From Mauremys mutica (taxonomy: Eukaryota; Chordata; Testudines; Geoemydidae): 64,000 nucleotides of DNA. The DNA is taken from the NCBI RefSeq assembly GCF_020497125.1, contig NC_059079.1, positions 49,983,114 to 50,047,113 on the forward strand. The letters are read 5' to 3'. The position numbers and the translations under genes are program-made. The notes under the pieces are model-generated. The model saw nothing but the letters and a program-made list of their open reading frames with translations. It was not told the DNA's origin and ran no database searches. Positions 35,506 through 45,725 of this stretch are shown here, piece after piece (position 1 is the stretch's first letter; every line of letters starts with the position of its first letter).

Positions 35506-37799
35506 ACATCTGGTCACCCTAGTGAACATGCTGCCCCTAACAACCCTAGTGGCATTATGCTATCCTGACCTAGGGCTGTTCAGGCATAAAGACTCCAGCT
35601 ACTCTTGCAGTAGCCCTGAATATGATCTAACCTAACACTCGTTAAGCTCTTAGTTATAACAGAAAAGCTCAGTGTTTGTAGTGAAGGGTTTTCAAAATAA
35701 TAAAGAAGATCTGTCCTTGTTCTGACTAATTATTTTCTTACAATTGTGTTCTGCTGTTCCATGGAGTGTTGAAATCTTTTGTAATGAGGGCCTTGAAGAT
35801 GAATCTGTTAAGGTTGCTGTGATTAAGACACTGATGATAAAATACATTTTGGAAATGAAGCCATATCTTTATGTTACATCAATGTATTAAAGTTTCCATT
35901 GGCATTTTGATTTCAGTTTTAGTGATTTTCATCCAAAAGCATATGTTATAAAAAAAATTGGAAACCAATTTAGTAAAGCCAAATGGTTCCAGTATATAAT
36001 AATACAGTTGGCAGTCTCAGGTCAAGCAATTAGTAATATATAACCCTGGCTAAGAATAAAAAGATGCATTACAGTAATAGAAAGAGTCAGTTAAATGCAT
36101 CTGATTTTAAAATGGTTCATTTAGTGAACATCTTACTGAAATATTAAAATGGTTGTAATCTGTGTGAGGACATTAAACCATCAATTGATAGCAAGGGTCA
36201 AATTTAACTGAGATTTCCTTCAATCCACAGAGTCAGATTTCAACTTAAATAACTTGCATGTCATCATAGAAAACTGTGGTGTTCTTGAGCCAAAACTAAA
36301 AGGAGAGACAGATAACAGGACACGATTAATCTTTCTCTGAATGGGTAATTAATCAATATGAGGCATCTCAAAACTTTGAAAGCTGTCAAGCCTTTTTTTT
36401 TAATTATTATTATTTTTTTTTATATAAAGCTCAGAAACTTTGAAAATGAAATGGAAAATTCAGCAAGGTCTTTGACATTGCTATGAATATTTAGAAGCAG
36501 AGTCAATTAAAATTGCATATAAAACTAAAGGGATACTAATTCTCCATGGCCAGTAATAATCCTTCAAAATAAGAACATGCAGTTTTGCTGTTTGTACACA
36601 CACGTGTGCTCTCTAGCTTTATTAGTCATAAATACCAGCTGTATCTGTTTCATATACAGTTCTTTGAATGCTTGTATCCAGGAAAGGAATTCTAAAGGAG
36701 GAAGGTCAATGGGTTTAACAAAACAAACCACAGATTATTTTATGATTTGTAGCTTGCACTATATTACATTGACCTATGCTGGAGACTTCAGGTAGAGTCA
36801 ATCCAAATCAGGTTTCAGAATCTTACACAGTCCTAACATTTGAAAACCATTTAGAATTGTGCTTAAGCCGTTAGTAAATTATCATACAACACTTTACATT
36901 TAGACAGATTTACAGCTTTGCAGTGTTTACAAATATTTTATGGTAAGGTTAAGAATATGGTTATCTTGCTAGTTCCAGTTAAAATAAAGATAAATGTATA
37001 ATTGAGTCATTTATTTGAGGCTAGAGTCTGACTTTAGGCACAGCCTTGAAAAAGATGTGGTGCATTAACTGCACCAACCAAACAGTAGCCCCTTGGAAGC
37101 ACAGCACCTCAGACACACACCTCTGAGTCACAATTCCTCCCCTATTTCCTCATTGTTACCATGGCACAGTAATTGATTCCTGATCTATACCAGTGAGTCG
37201 AGAGAGTGAAGCTAAGTCTCTGCCTATTCCCTGCACCATTGCCCTCCACAGCTGCTCTAGGGAGGACATTAGCATCTTATAGTCCTGCTTATTCTTATGC
37301 ACCTGGATCCAACTTCTGGGTAGTCTTCATCGGGGGGGGGGCAAGATAAGTTTTTACATTTTATTACTCAGTTTTGTGAGCACATGATTTAAGTCAAGAT
37401 CTAGCCCTTAAAGTTGTTTTTTCTTTTCCATATTTTTTGATTGTTTTGCTGGGAAATATGAGACCAAGCTCAGATTAAAATCACATGAAGGGGAAAAAGT
37501 TACCTATTCTTACATTATACAAGCCTAAAACGCATAGTGCAAAGAAACAGCTCCACTCTGAGATTCCAAAGGAGTGGACAATATGAATTCAGTCTCAAAA
37601 TCCTACATGGTATTAGGTAAAGGAAGACAATTGAGACAACTAATGCAGGCTATAGGAAAAAGATGCCCAGACTTTAGCAAACTATTATTGTCATACAATG
37701 GATCATTATTTTCATGTGATTCTAACGACTAGGGTAGTTTGATTCTGCATAGTGCCTTTTTATTAAGTGTTGAAATGCTAGTCCTGCAAGGTATTGCAT
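35506..37799. other. no gene seen
   Basis: AT-rich low-copy DNA with a T-rich run at 36392-36422 and a G run near 37332. No coding signal. Confidence 0.5.
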
Positions 37800-37940
37800 G
37801 TTCTGGCTCCAATTCAGCAAAGAGCTTGCTTAACTAGAAGCTTCTGAGTAGGTCTATTGACTTCAATGGGACAGTTTTTGAGCTTAAAGTTGAGTATGTG
37901 CATAAGTGCTCTGCTGGACCAGAGACAGACGGTCTTGCAG
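37800..37940. repeat. ancient palindrome-like repeat
   Basis: Arms ttcagcaaagagcttgctta and a reverse-complement-like cataagtgctctgctgg flank a centre with ttgacttcaatgggac. This is a form seen widely in amniote genomes. Its family is not certain. Confidence 0.5.
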
Positions 37941-38607
37941 GATTGAGTTCCTATAATGTATATTATAATCAAAACCAAAATAATCAAACAAAGGGGTGAC
38001 CACCTTCAAAATTTTGATTAATAATGTGACATTTTAAAAAAAGAAAGAGAGGTTCTCTTAAATGCTAGGGGGAGAGAGAGAAAAAAACAACAACACAACC
38101 CAAGAGATGGGATAATCCTGACCTTGGAAAGATTTTTCCTATTATGCTAGTAATGGCAGCCAGATAGAGTCCATCAGCATAATCTAAGAAAGAAAATATG
38201 TGCAAAATCCACTGTAAAGAAAGTTTACAATGTATACCATGTATATGCACTACGAAGGGAGAGAGAACAAAACATCTATCCATGATAGAACCTCATCTTT
38301 TCACAATTTGGCCATGTTTTCAAACTTTCTATCTCTGTGCACATAAAAATTGCACATGCATTTCTATCACATACACTCACAGGTGACAAATTTAACATGT
38401 AAACTCTACTTGTACAAAATGGGTTATGTGCTAGTAAATTCTGTCACGTGATCAGTCACAAGCACAGCGTGCAAAAATGTTTGCACCTCCAAGTCTGTAG
38501 TCATACAAATGCAAACCAGGCTGGGAACCACTTGAAAATTATCCTTTAATGTTCTATTTGTTAAAACTATTTGGGGAAAAAGAGACAGATGGGGCGGGGG
38601 AGGAATA
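37941..38607. other. no gene seen
   Basis: Low-copy AT-rich DNA. Confidence 0.5.
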
Positions 38608-38615
38608 TATTAAAG

Positions 38616-38933
38616 CAGGGGTTCTCAAACTTCATTGCACTGTGACCACCTTCTGACAACAAAAATTACTACATGACACCAGGAGTGGGGACAGAAGCCT
38701 GAGGTTGCCACCCAAGGTTGGAGGGCCCAAAGCCCAATCCTCACTGCCCCAGGTGGGGTGGTCAAAGCCGAAACCCAAGGACTTCAGCCCTGGGCAAGGG
38801 GCATGTAACCAGAGCCCCAGGCAGTGGGACTCGGGCTTCAGCCCCCAGCCAGTCTCAGGCTAGCCTTGGCAACCCCATTAAAATGGGGTCACGACCGACT
38901 TTGGGGTCCCAACCCACAGTTTGAGAACCCTTT
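38616..38933. mobile_element. hAT MITE, 318 bp
   Basis: Begins caggggttctcaaactt and ends near gtttgagaaccc, with exact 8-bp duplications tattaaag at 38608-38615 and 38934-38941. The last few bases of the right end have decayed to T. Confidence 0.88.
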
Positions 38934-38941
38934 TATTAAAG

Positions 38942-39650
38942 TAATAACATGCTTAAAAGATACTGAAGAAAAGCCATCTGCTTTCTGGGTTCATTTATTT
39001 TAAAAGCTATGATTCAAGGGAAGAAAGAATAATGTTAAAGTGCATTTCTGAGGCTGAAAGTATCATTATTTCTTGCATAGAGAAGATTTTACCTAATGGT
39101 CATAATATTTTGGGGAACAGATGGCTGTTTATTGTTGTCAAACCTTGGCTAAAACATGAAAAGGAAACAAACAAACAAAAAACAACAACAACGACAAAGA
39201 ACCTTCAATGAAAACATATTTTTGAAATACATTCAGCCACATTATACAGTGATCTAAATAAGTATTGTTGAATTTTCATTAGTTTAGAAATCCCTGAGGC
39301 CATGTGAACAGTGCTAAAAAAACCAGGGATGGAATTTTGAGCAGGTTTTCTGGTTATATCATTAATGTCATATTTAATTTATATTTGTGCCCTGTAATTA
39401 AGGCTTTTTGTTCATTTTCCATAATTAAAAGCATATTTATAACAGACTCAATGAAGCCAATTGTCAAGTAGGCATAATATTTGAATCTAAGACCTGAAGC
39501 ACTCTCTTACATGATCATTTTTAGCAGCCTTATTCCTACTGTTCAGGAAGAAGTAACAAAATAATAAAATCCCGAAGTCGGATAACTTCAAGCCTATAAC
39601 ATATCAGAAACCAATAATATATTTTACTATAATTATTACATATTCAATTC
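38942..39650. other. no gene seen
   Basis: AT-rich low-copy DNA with an aac-rich stretch at about 39170-39195. Confidence 0.5.
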
Positions 39651-39658
39651 ATTTAGAG

Positions 39659-39975
39659 CAGTGTTTCCCAAACTTGGGATGCCACTTGTGCAGGGAAAGC
39701 CCCTGGCGGGCCGGGCCAGTTTGTTTACCTGCCACGTCTGCAGGTCCGGCCAATCGCAGCTCCCACTGGCCGCGGTTCGCTGCTCCAGGCCAATGGGAGC
39801 TGCTGGAAGTGGCGGCCAGTACATCCCTCAGCCTTTGCCGCTTCCAGCAGCTCCCATTGGCCTGAAGCAGCGAACTGCGGCCAGTGGGACCTGCAGACGT
39901 GGCAGGTAAACAAACCGGCCCGGCCCGCCAGGGGTTTTCCCTGCACAAGCGGCGTCCCAAGTTTGGGAAACACTG
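39659..39975. mobile_element. hAT foldback MITE, 317 bp
   Basis: Starts cagtgtttcccaaactt and ends aagtttgggaaacactg. Exact 8-bp duplications atttagag lie at 39651-39658 and 39976-39983. Almost the whole element is an inverted repeat: for example ctggcgggccgggcc on the left pairs with ggcccggcccgccag on the right, and ccaatgggagctgctgga pairs with tccagcagctcccattgg. It could fold into one long hairpin. Confidence 0.93.
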
Positions 39976-39983
39976 ATTTAGAG

Positions 39984-40204
39984 CAATAACCTATTGTTTC
40001 ACCTCTGCTTCTGCTACACATCACTATACTTCAGCAAAGATCTGGACCTTTTCCATTAGAAATCCATGAACAGTAGACATACTTTTCATATCCAAATCTA
40101 AAAATCCTCCCACATTGCTCTTGTTTGGCTATTTAATTTACTTAAAAATATCACTAAGATGTTAAATTGTATTTAGAAAATTAGAGAGAGAGAGCATGTG
40201 TGCA
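39984..40204. other. no gene seen
   Basis: Short low-copy spacer with an (AG)n run at about 40182-40193. Confidence 0.5.
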
Positions 40205-40399
40205 ATATATGCAGCATATAGAATAATAAGATGTGAAGGGACCTCAAGAGGTCATCTAATTCCGCCCCCAGAACTCATGGCAGGACTAACTAGTATGTCG
40301 ACCAAACCTGACAGGTGTTTGTCTAACCTGTGCTTAAAAATCTCCAATGATGGAGATTCCACAACTTCTCTGTGCAATTTATTCCAGTGCGTAACTACC

Positions 40400-40710
40400 C
40401 AGGGGTCGGTAATCTTTCAGAAGTGGTGTGCCGAGTCTTCATTTATTCACTCTAATTTAAGGTTTCGCGTGCCAGTAATACATTTTAATGTTTTTGGAAA
40501 GTCTCTTTCTATAAGTCTTTAATATATAACTAAACTATTGTTGTATGTAAAGTAAATAAGGTTTTAAAAATGTTTAAGAGGCTCTATTTAAAATTAAATT
40601 AAAATGCAGAGCCCCCCGGACCAGTGTCCAGGACCCAGGCAGTGTGAGTGCCACTGAAAATCAGCTTGTGTGCTGCCTTTGGCATGCGTGCCATAGGTTG
40701 TCTACCCCTG
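40400..40710. mobile_element. hAT MITE in CR1, 311 bp
   Basis: Begins caggggtcggtaatc and ends ggttgtctacccctg. The flanks aactaccc and aactgccc match at 7 of 8, although the boundary cytosine at 40400 is shared. CR1 reads on across the site. The interior is AT-rich. Confidence 0.85.
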
Positions 40711-42177
40711 AACTGCCCTGAAAAAAAGGAAGTTTTTTTCCTAATGTCCAACCTAAACCGCCTTTGCTATAATTTAAGCCCATTGCTTCTTGTCCTATCC
40801 TCAGAGGTTAAGGAGAACAAATTTTCTCTCTTCTCCTTGTGACAACCTTTTATGTACTTGAAAACTCTCATCATGTCCCCTCTCAGTCTACTCTTCTCCA
40901 GACTCACAAACCCAATTTTTTCAATCTTCCCTCATCGATCATGTTTTCCAGACATTTAATATTTTTTATTGCTGTCCTTTGGACTTTCTCCAATTTGTCC
41001 ACATCTTTACTGAATGTGACATCCAGAACTGGACACAATACTCCAGTTGAGACCTAGTCAGCACACAGTAAAGCAGAAGAATTACTTCTCATATCTTGCT
41101 TACAACACTCCAGCTAATATAGCCCAGAATAATATTTGCTTTTTGCAACAGTGTAACACTGTTGAGTCATATTTAGCTATGATCCATTACAACCTCCAGA
41201 ACCCTTTCTGCAGTGCTCCTTCCTAGGCAGTCATTTCCCATTTTGTATGTATGCAACTGATTGTTCCTTCCTAAGTGGAGTACTTTGCATTTGTTCTTAT
41301 TGAATTTCATCCTGTTTACTTAGGACTAACATTCAAATTGGAGGAATAGTCTGATCCTCCAAAGCACTTGCAACCCCTCCCAGCTTGGTATCATCCACAA
41401 ACTTTAAAAGTGTACTTTCTAATGCCATTATCTAAGTCATTGATGAAGGCATTGAACAGAACTGGACCCAGAACTGATACCTGTGGGACCCCACTTGATA
41501 TGTCCTTCCAGCTTGACTGTGAACCACTGATGATTACTCTCTAGGAACAGTTTTCCAACCAGTTATGCACCCACCTTATAGTAGCTCCATCTAGGTTGTA
41601 TTTCCCTAGTTTGTTTATGAGACAGTCATGGGAGATAGTATCAAAAAACCTTCTAAAGTCAAGATATACCACATCTAGTACTTCCCCCATATCCACAGGG
41701 ATTGTTACCCCATCAAAGAAAGCTATTAGGTTGGTTTGACATGATTTGTTCTTGACAAATCCATGCTGACTTACTTATCACTTTATTATCTTCTAGGCCT
41801 AGTCTACACTACGATTTTAGGTCGAATTTAGCAGCGTTACCTTGATTTAAGCATGGATCCATCCACATGACAAAGCCCTTTTTTTCGACTTAAAGGGCTC
41901 TTTAAATTGATTTCTTTACTCCACCTCCGACGAAGGGATTAGCACTGAAAATCGGCCTTGCTGGGTCAAATTTGGGGTAGTGTGGACGCAATTTGACAGT
42001 ATTGGCCTCCAGGAGCTATCTCAGAGTGCTCCATTGTGACCACTCTGGACAGCGCTCTCAATTCAGATGCACTGGCCAGGTAGACAGGAAAAGGCCCGCA
42101 AACTTTTGAATCTAATTTCTTGTTTGGCCAGCGTTGCAAGGTGCAGGTGAGTGCAGATCTCATCAGCAGAGGTGATC

Positions 42178-42709
42178 ATGATGGAGTCCCAGGATCGCAA
42201 AAGAGCTCCAGCATGGACCGAACAGGAGGTACGGGATATTCTCGCCATATGGGGAGATGAATCCGTGCTAGCTGAACTCCGTTCCGGTAAACAAAATGCC
42301 AAAACATTAGAAAAAGTCTCAGAGGGCATGAAGGACAGAGGCCATAACAGGGATGCACAGCAGTGCCACGTGAAAATTAAGGAGCTAAGGCAAGCCTACC
42401 AAAAAAACAGAGAGGCAAATGGCTGCTCCGGATCAGAGCCCCAAACATGCTGCTTCTATGATGAGCTGCATGCCATGCTAGGGGGTGCAGCCACCACTAC
42501 CCCAACCCTGCGCTTTGACTCTGTCAATGGAGAATCATGCAACACAGAAGCGGGTTTGTGGGATAAGGAAGATAGCTCACCGCAAGGAAGCAGAGAAACC
42601 AGTTTCCCCAACAGCCAAGATATGTTTCTCACCCTGGAGCTGGAGCAAGTAACCCCCGGACTCACCCAAGGCGTGCTCCTGGACCCTGAAGGCGTAGAAG
42701 GGACTTCTG
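42178..42709 (+). pseudogene. Myb/SANT-like transposon protein, exon 1
   Basis: The open frame starts at 42151, but the ATGATG at 42178 gives MESQDRKRAPAWTEQEV and is the likely start. A trihelix Myb/SANT-like domain follows: EVRDILAIWGDESVLAEL, QNAKTLEKVSEGMKDRGHNR, then QCHVKIKELRQAYQKNREAN and FYDELHAMLGG. An acidic linker and SFPNSQDMFLTLELE follow. A donor-like gtgaatg begins at 42710, and phase fits exon 2. This exon is uninterrupted, but exon 2 is broken. It probably bound the element's own ends; this is inference from the family. Confidence 0.8.
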
Positions 42710-42796
42710 GTGAATGTACCTTTGTAAATATTACACATGGCTTAAAAGCAAGCATGTTTAATGATTAATTTGCTCTGGCATTCACAGCCAGTATAG

Positions 42797-43132
42797 CTAC
42801 TGGAAAAGTCTGTTAACATGTATGGGGATGGAGCGGAAATCCTCCAGGGACATCTCCATAAAACTCTCCTGGATGTACTCCCAAAGCCTTTGCATAAGGT
42901 TTCTGGAGAGGACGGCCTTATTCCATCTGCCATGGTAGGACACTTTACCATGCCAGGCCAGTAGCACGTAGTCAGGAATCACTGCATAACAAAGCATGGC
43001 AGCGTATGGTCCTGGTGTTTCCTGGCATCCAAACAACATCCGTTCTTTATTTCTCTGTGTTATCCTCAGGAGAGTGATATCACCTGGTTGAAATAGGGTG
43101 CTTTTATTAAGGGGACATTCAGAGGTGCCCAT
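42797..43132 (-). CDS. opposite-strand frame in the Myb/SANT intron
   Basis: A 111-codon open frame with blocks QPGDITLLRITQRNKERML, GPYAAMLCYAVIPDYVLLAW, HGKVSYHGRWNKAVL and FMEMSLEDFRSIPIHVNRLF. It lies in the intron of the Myb/SANT gene on the opposite strand. The same blocks occur at the equivalent place of copy 1 (7278-7595) in decayed form, which supports real coding rather than chance. I see no signal peptide, membrane segment or motif I can name. The upstream part of the protein was probably separated by the hAT insertion at 43331 or lies on another exon. Its function is unknown. Confidence 0.55.
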   Translation of the reverse strand: MGTSECPLNKSTLFQPGDITLLRITQRNKERMLFGCQETPGPYAAMLCYAVIPDYVLLAWHGKVSYHGRWNKAVLSRNLMQRLWEYIQESFMEMSLEDFRSIPIHVNRLFQ

Positions 43133-43330
43133 TCCTGCTCGGCTGTTTGGCTGTGGCTGAACACAAATGGTCCCCCGCTGTTAGCCATGCAGTGGTGGGA
43201 GGGGTGAAGCGTGAGTGATCTCTCACACCAAACCGGCAGGCCCTCAATACAAGAGGCAAAATGTGACCTTGTAACGAAAACACATGTGCTGTGTAATGTG
43301 AACAGCAAGGTTTAATATGAAAGAGTGTAC

Positions 43331-43722
43331 CAGGGCCGCCCAGAGGATTCCCGGGGCCTGGGGTCTTCGGCGTCGGGGGGCCCTGCTTCGGCGGTAATTC
43401 GGCGTCGGGGGGCCCTTCCGTTCTGGGACCTGCCAAAGTGTCCCGAAGACCCGCGGTGGGGACCCCCCGCCGCCGAATTGCCACTGAAGCAGGACCCGCC
43501 GCCGAAGTGCAGCCAAGTCTTTGGCGGTAATTCGTCGGCGGGGGGTCCTTCCACCCCGGAGTGGAAGAAGCTCCAGGGGCCCAGCCCCACAAGAGTTTTC
43601 CAGGCCTCCCAGAGCGAGTGAAGGACCCTGCTCCAGGGGCCCTGAAAAACTCTTGTGGGGGCCCCTGCGGGGCCCGGGGCCTGGGGCAAATTGCCCCTCT
43701 TACACTCCCCCGGGTGGCCCTG
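43331..43722. mobile_element. hAT-type MITE in Harbinger element, 392 bp
   Basis: Begins cagggccgcccagagg and ends ccgggtggccctg. Exact 8-bp duplications gagtgtac lie at 43323-43330 and 43723-43730. It is very GC-rich, with repeated gcggtaattcggcg-like strings and inverted segments (aaaactcttgtgggg against cccacaagagtttt). It gives spurious long frames on both strands. Confidence 0.92.
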
Positions 43723-43786
43723 GAGTGTACCCATTTTTCTCTAAAATGTGTCTTTTTAACTACCACTCTCCCTTTTCCTCCACCAG

Positions 43787-44230
43787 CTACAAATGTTTCT
43801 CCTTCACAGAGGCTAATGAAGATTAGAAGGTGAAAAAAAACGCACTTGGGATGAAATGTTCTCTGAGCTTCTGCTGTCCCCCCACACTGACAGAGCAGAA
43901 TGCGTGGAGGCAGACAATGTCAGAGTGAAGGAAAGCACAATATGAACGTGAGGAGAGGTGGCAGAAGAGAGTAAGTGGCAGGCTGAAGATGATAGGTGGC
44001 GTCAGCTTGCTGACAGAAGGCAAGAGTCAATGCTCAGGCTCCTGGAAGATCAAATTCATATGCTCCAGCATATGGTTGAGCTTCAGGAAAGGCAGCAGGA
44101 GCACAGACTGCCACTACAGCCCCTGTATAACCAACAGACTTTCACGGGGGGGCTGACGACATGTACCCAGAATCACCCGCAACAGTGTTTTTGCCCCATC
44201 AGACATTGGGATATCAACCCATAATTCCAG
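43787..44230 (+). pseudogene. Myb/SANT-like transposon protein, exon 2, frameshifted
   Basis: A pyrimidine tract ending ccaccag (43786) precedes the exon, which joins exon 1 in phase as ATNVSPSQRLMKIRR and then stops. Two frame changes later the reading continues as KKRTWDEMFSELLLSPHTD, then EESKWQAEDDRWRQLADRRQ, SMLRLLEDQIHMLQHMVELQ and EHRLPLQPL. The E/R/Q-rich, heptad-like pattern suggests a coiled coil for dimerisation. The frameshifts make this copy non-functional. Confidence 0.7.
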
Positions 44231-44900
44231 TGGGCGGTGGAGACTGCAGGAACTGTGGGATAGCTACCCACAGTGCAACGCTCCTAAAGTCAACACTAGC
44301 TTCAGTACTGTGGATGCAGTCCACTGACTTAATGCACTTAAAGCATTTTTTTTGTGGGGACACACACAATCGACTGTATAAAAACGATTTCTAAAGAACC
44401 GACTTCTATAAATTCGACCTAATTTCGTAGTGTAGACATACCCTAATATGTCTGCAAATTGATTGCTTAATTATTTGTTCCATTATCTTTCCGGGTACTG
44501 ACGTTAAACTGTCTGGGCTAATACCCTGGGTTGTCTTATTTCCCTTTTATAGATTGGCACTATATTTTCCATTCCTCTGGAATCTCTCCTGACTTGCATT
44601 ACTTTTCAAAGATAATCACTAATGGCTCTGATCTTTCCTCAGTCAGTTCCTTGAGTATTCTAGGGTTTATTTCATCAGGCCCTCGTGACTTGAAGACATC
44701 TAATTTGTCTAAGTAATTTTTAAAAACTTATTCTTTCCCTATTTTAGCCTCTGATCTGCCCCCTTTTTCACTGACATTCACTATGTTAGATGTCTAATCG
44801 CTACTAATCTTTTTGGTGAGAAACAAAGTCATTCAACACTTATGCTATTTCCAGATTTTCTATTATTGTTTTTTCCTCCCTCATTGGGAAATGGGAGGAA

Positions 44901-45245
44901 GTTCATTGACCCATAGTTCTCAATGAAAGGGCAGTATATATAGTACAGTAGAAAAAAGGATTTTGCCTATATGTTTTCCATAATATGCTCTTGATTTATA
45001 ACAGAAAATAAGTAAAAGATTGTGTTGTGAATTGTGATCAGCATGTATGCCACTAAAATGATGAGAGATGGGTGCTATTATTTAAAAAAAAAATCTGCTA
45101 GTTTGGGTGTTTCTTTTAAAGCCATTAACCACACACTGCATCTCCTAGCAGCTGAATCCCTGTGAAACAATGCGGTACTATTGATGTAGGACAATGAGGT
45201 CTAGGAATGCCCTTCTTCTAGCTAGCAGTGTGAGCAATGTAATCT
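44901..45245. other. no gene seen
   Basis: Low-copy AT-rich DNA. Confidence 0.5.
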
Positions 45246-45725
45246 AATGGACAGGGCAAAGAAAGTAAGCTAGGTTCTCTTACTGGCTCTGCAGTTGACT
45301 TGCTATATAACTCTAGCCAACTCAGATCACCTCTCCATACCTCCACTTGTCCTCTGATCCTTTTTTGGTCTGGTCTATTTAGACCAGGGGTTCTCAGACT
45401 TTTGAACTGGTGACCCCTTTCACATAGCAAGCCTCTGAGCGTGGCCCCCCCTTATACATTAAAATACTTTTGTATATATTCAACACCATTATAAATGCTG
45501 GAGGCAAAGCAGGCTTTGGGGTGGAGACTGAAAGCTCATGACCCCCCATGAAATAACCTCCTGACCCCCTGAGGGGTCCCGACCCCCAGTTTGAGAACCA
45601 CTGATTTAGACTGTAAACTCTTCAGGGCATGGATTATTTCTCACTTTATATATGAATACTACCTACAACAGCAGGACTTCAGTCTCAGTTGTAGCCCCTA
45701 AATGCCACCATACAAATAAATAATT
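45246..45725 (+). mobile_element. MIR/CORE-SINE with tail, split by hAT MITE
   Basis: A MIR-like body (taggttctcttactggctct, actcagatcacctctccata) at 45246-45376 and a tail (gactgtaaactcttcagggc ... caaataaataattaatta) at 45604-45725 flank the hAT MITE. The tail matches 24605-24722. Confidence 0.65.
45385..45603. mobile_element. hAT MITE, 219 bp
   Basis: Begins caggggttctcagactttt and ends cagtttgagaaccactg, with exact 8-bp duplications atttagac at 45377-45384 and 45604-45611. Confidence 0.95.

Larger units (their letters stand above)
41797..44443 (+). mobile_element. PIF/Harbinger-like element, copy 2
   Basis: Left end GGCCTAGTCTACACTACG; right end on the other strand GGGTATGTCTACACTACG. 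The match continues as a TTAGGTCGAATTTA-like block. The flanking triplets are tag and taa, compatible with a decayed 3-bp TWA duplication of the PIF/Harbinger type. It carries a two-exon Myb/SANT-like gene on the plus strand, an opposite-strand frame in its intron and a hAT MITE at 43331. No DDE transposase is visible. Confidence 0.8.
40205..44900 (-). mobile_element. CR1 LINE, reverse strand, with nested insertions
   Basis: CR1 sequence covers 40205-40399, 40711-41796 and 44444-44900. From the 3' end it holds the UTR, ORF2 C-terminus, RT region and a stretch towards the endonuclease. It is split by a hAT MITE (40400-40710) and by a Harbinger-like element (41797-44443) that itself holds another hAT MITE. 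It closely parallels the CR1 at 30298, which supplies the uninterrupted comparison across each junction. Confidence 0.92.

Noticed and set aside
39636..40024. Overlapping 60-100-codon frames on both strands
   Set aside because: All are products of the palindromic hAT MITE at 39659-39975.
43119..43766. A 215-codon minus-strand frame rich in Pro, Gly and Arg
   Set aside because: Most of it lies inside the GC-rich hAT-type MITE at 43331-43722, with comparable open frames on both strands.
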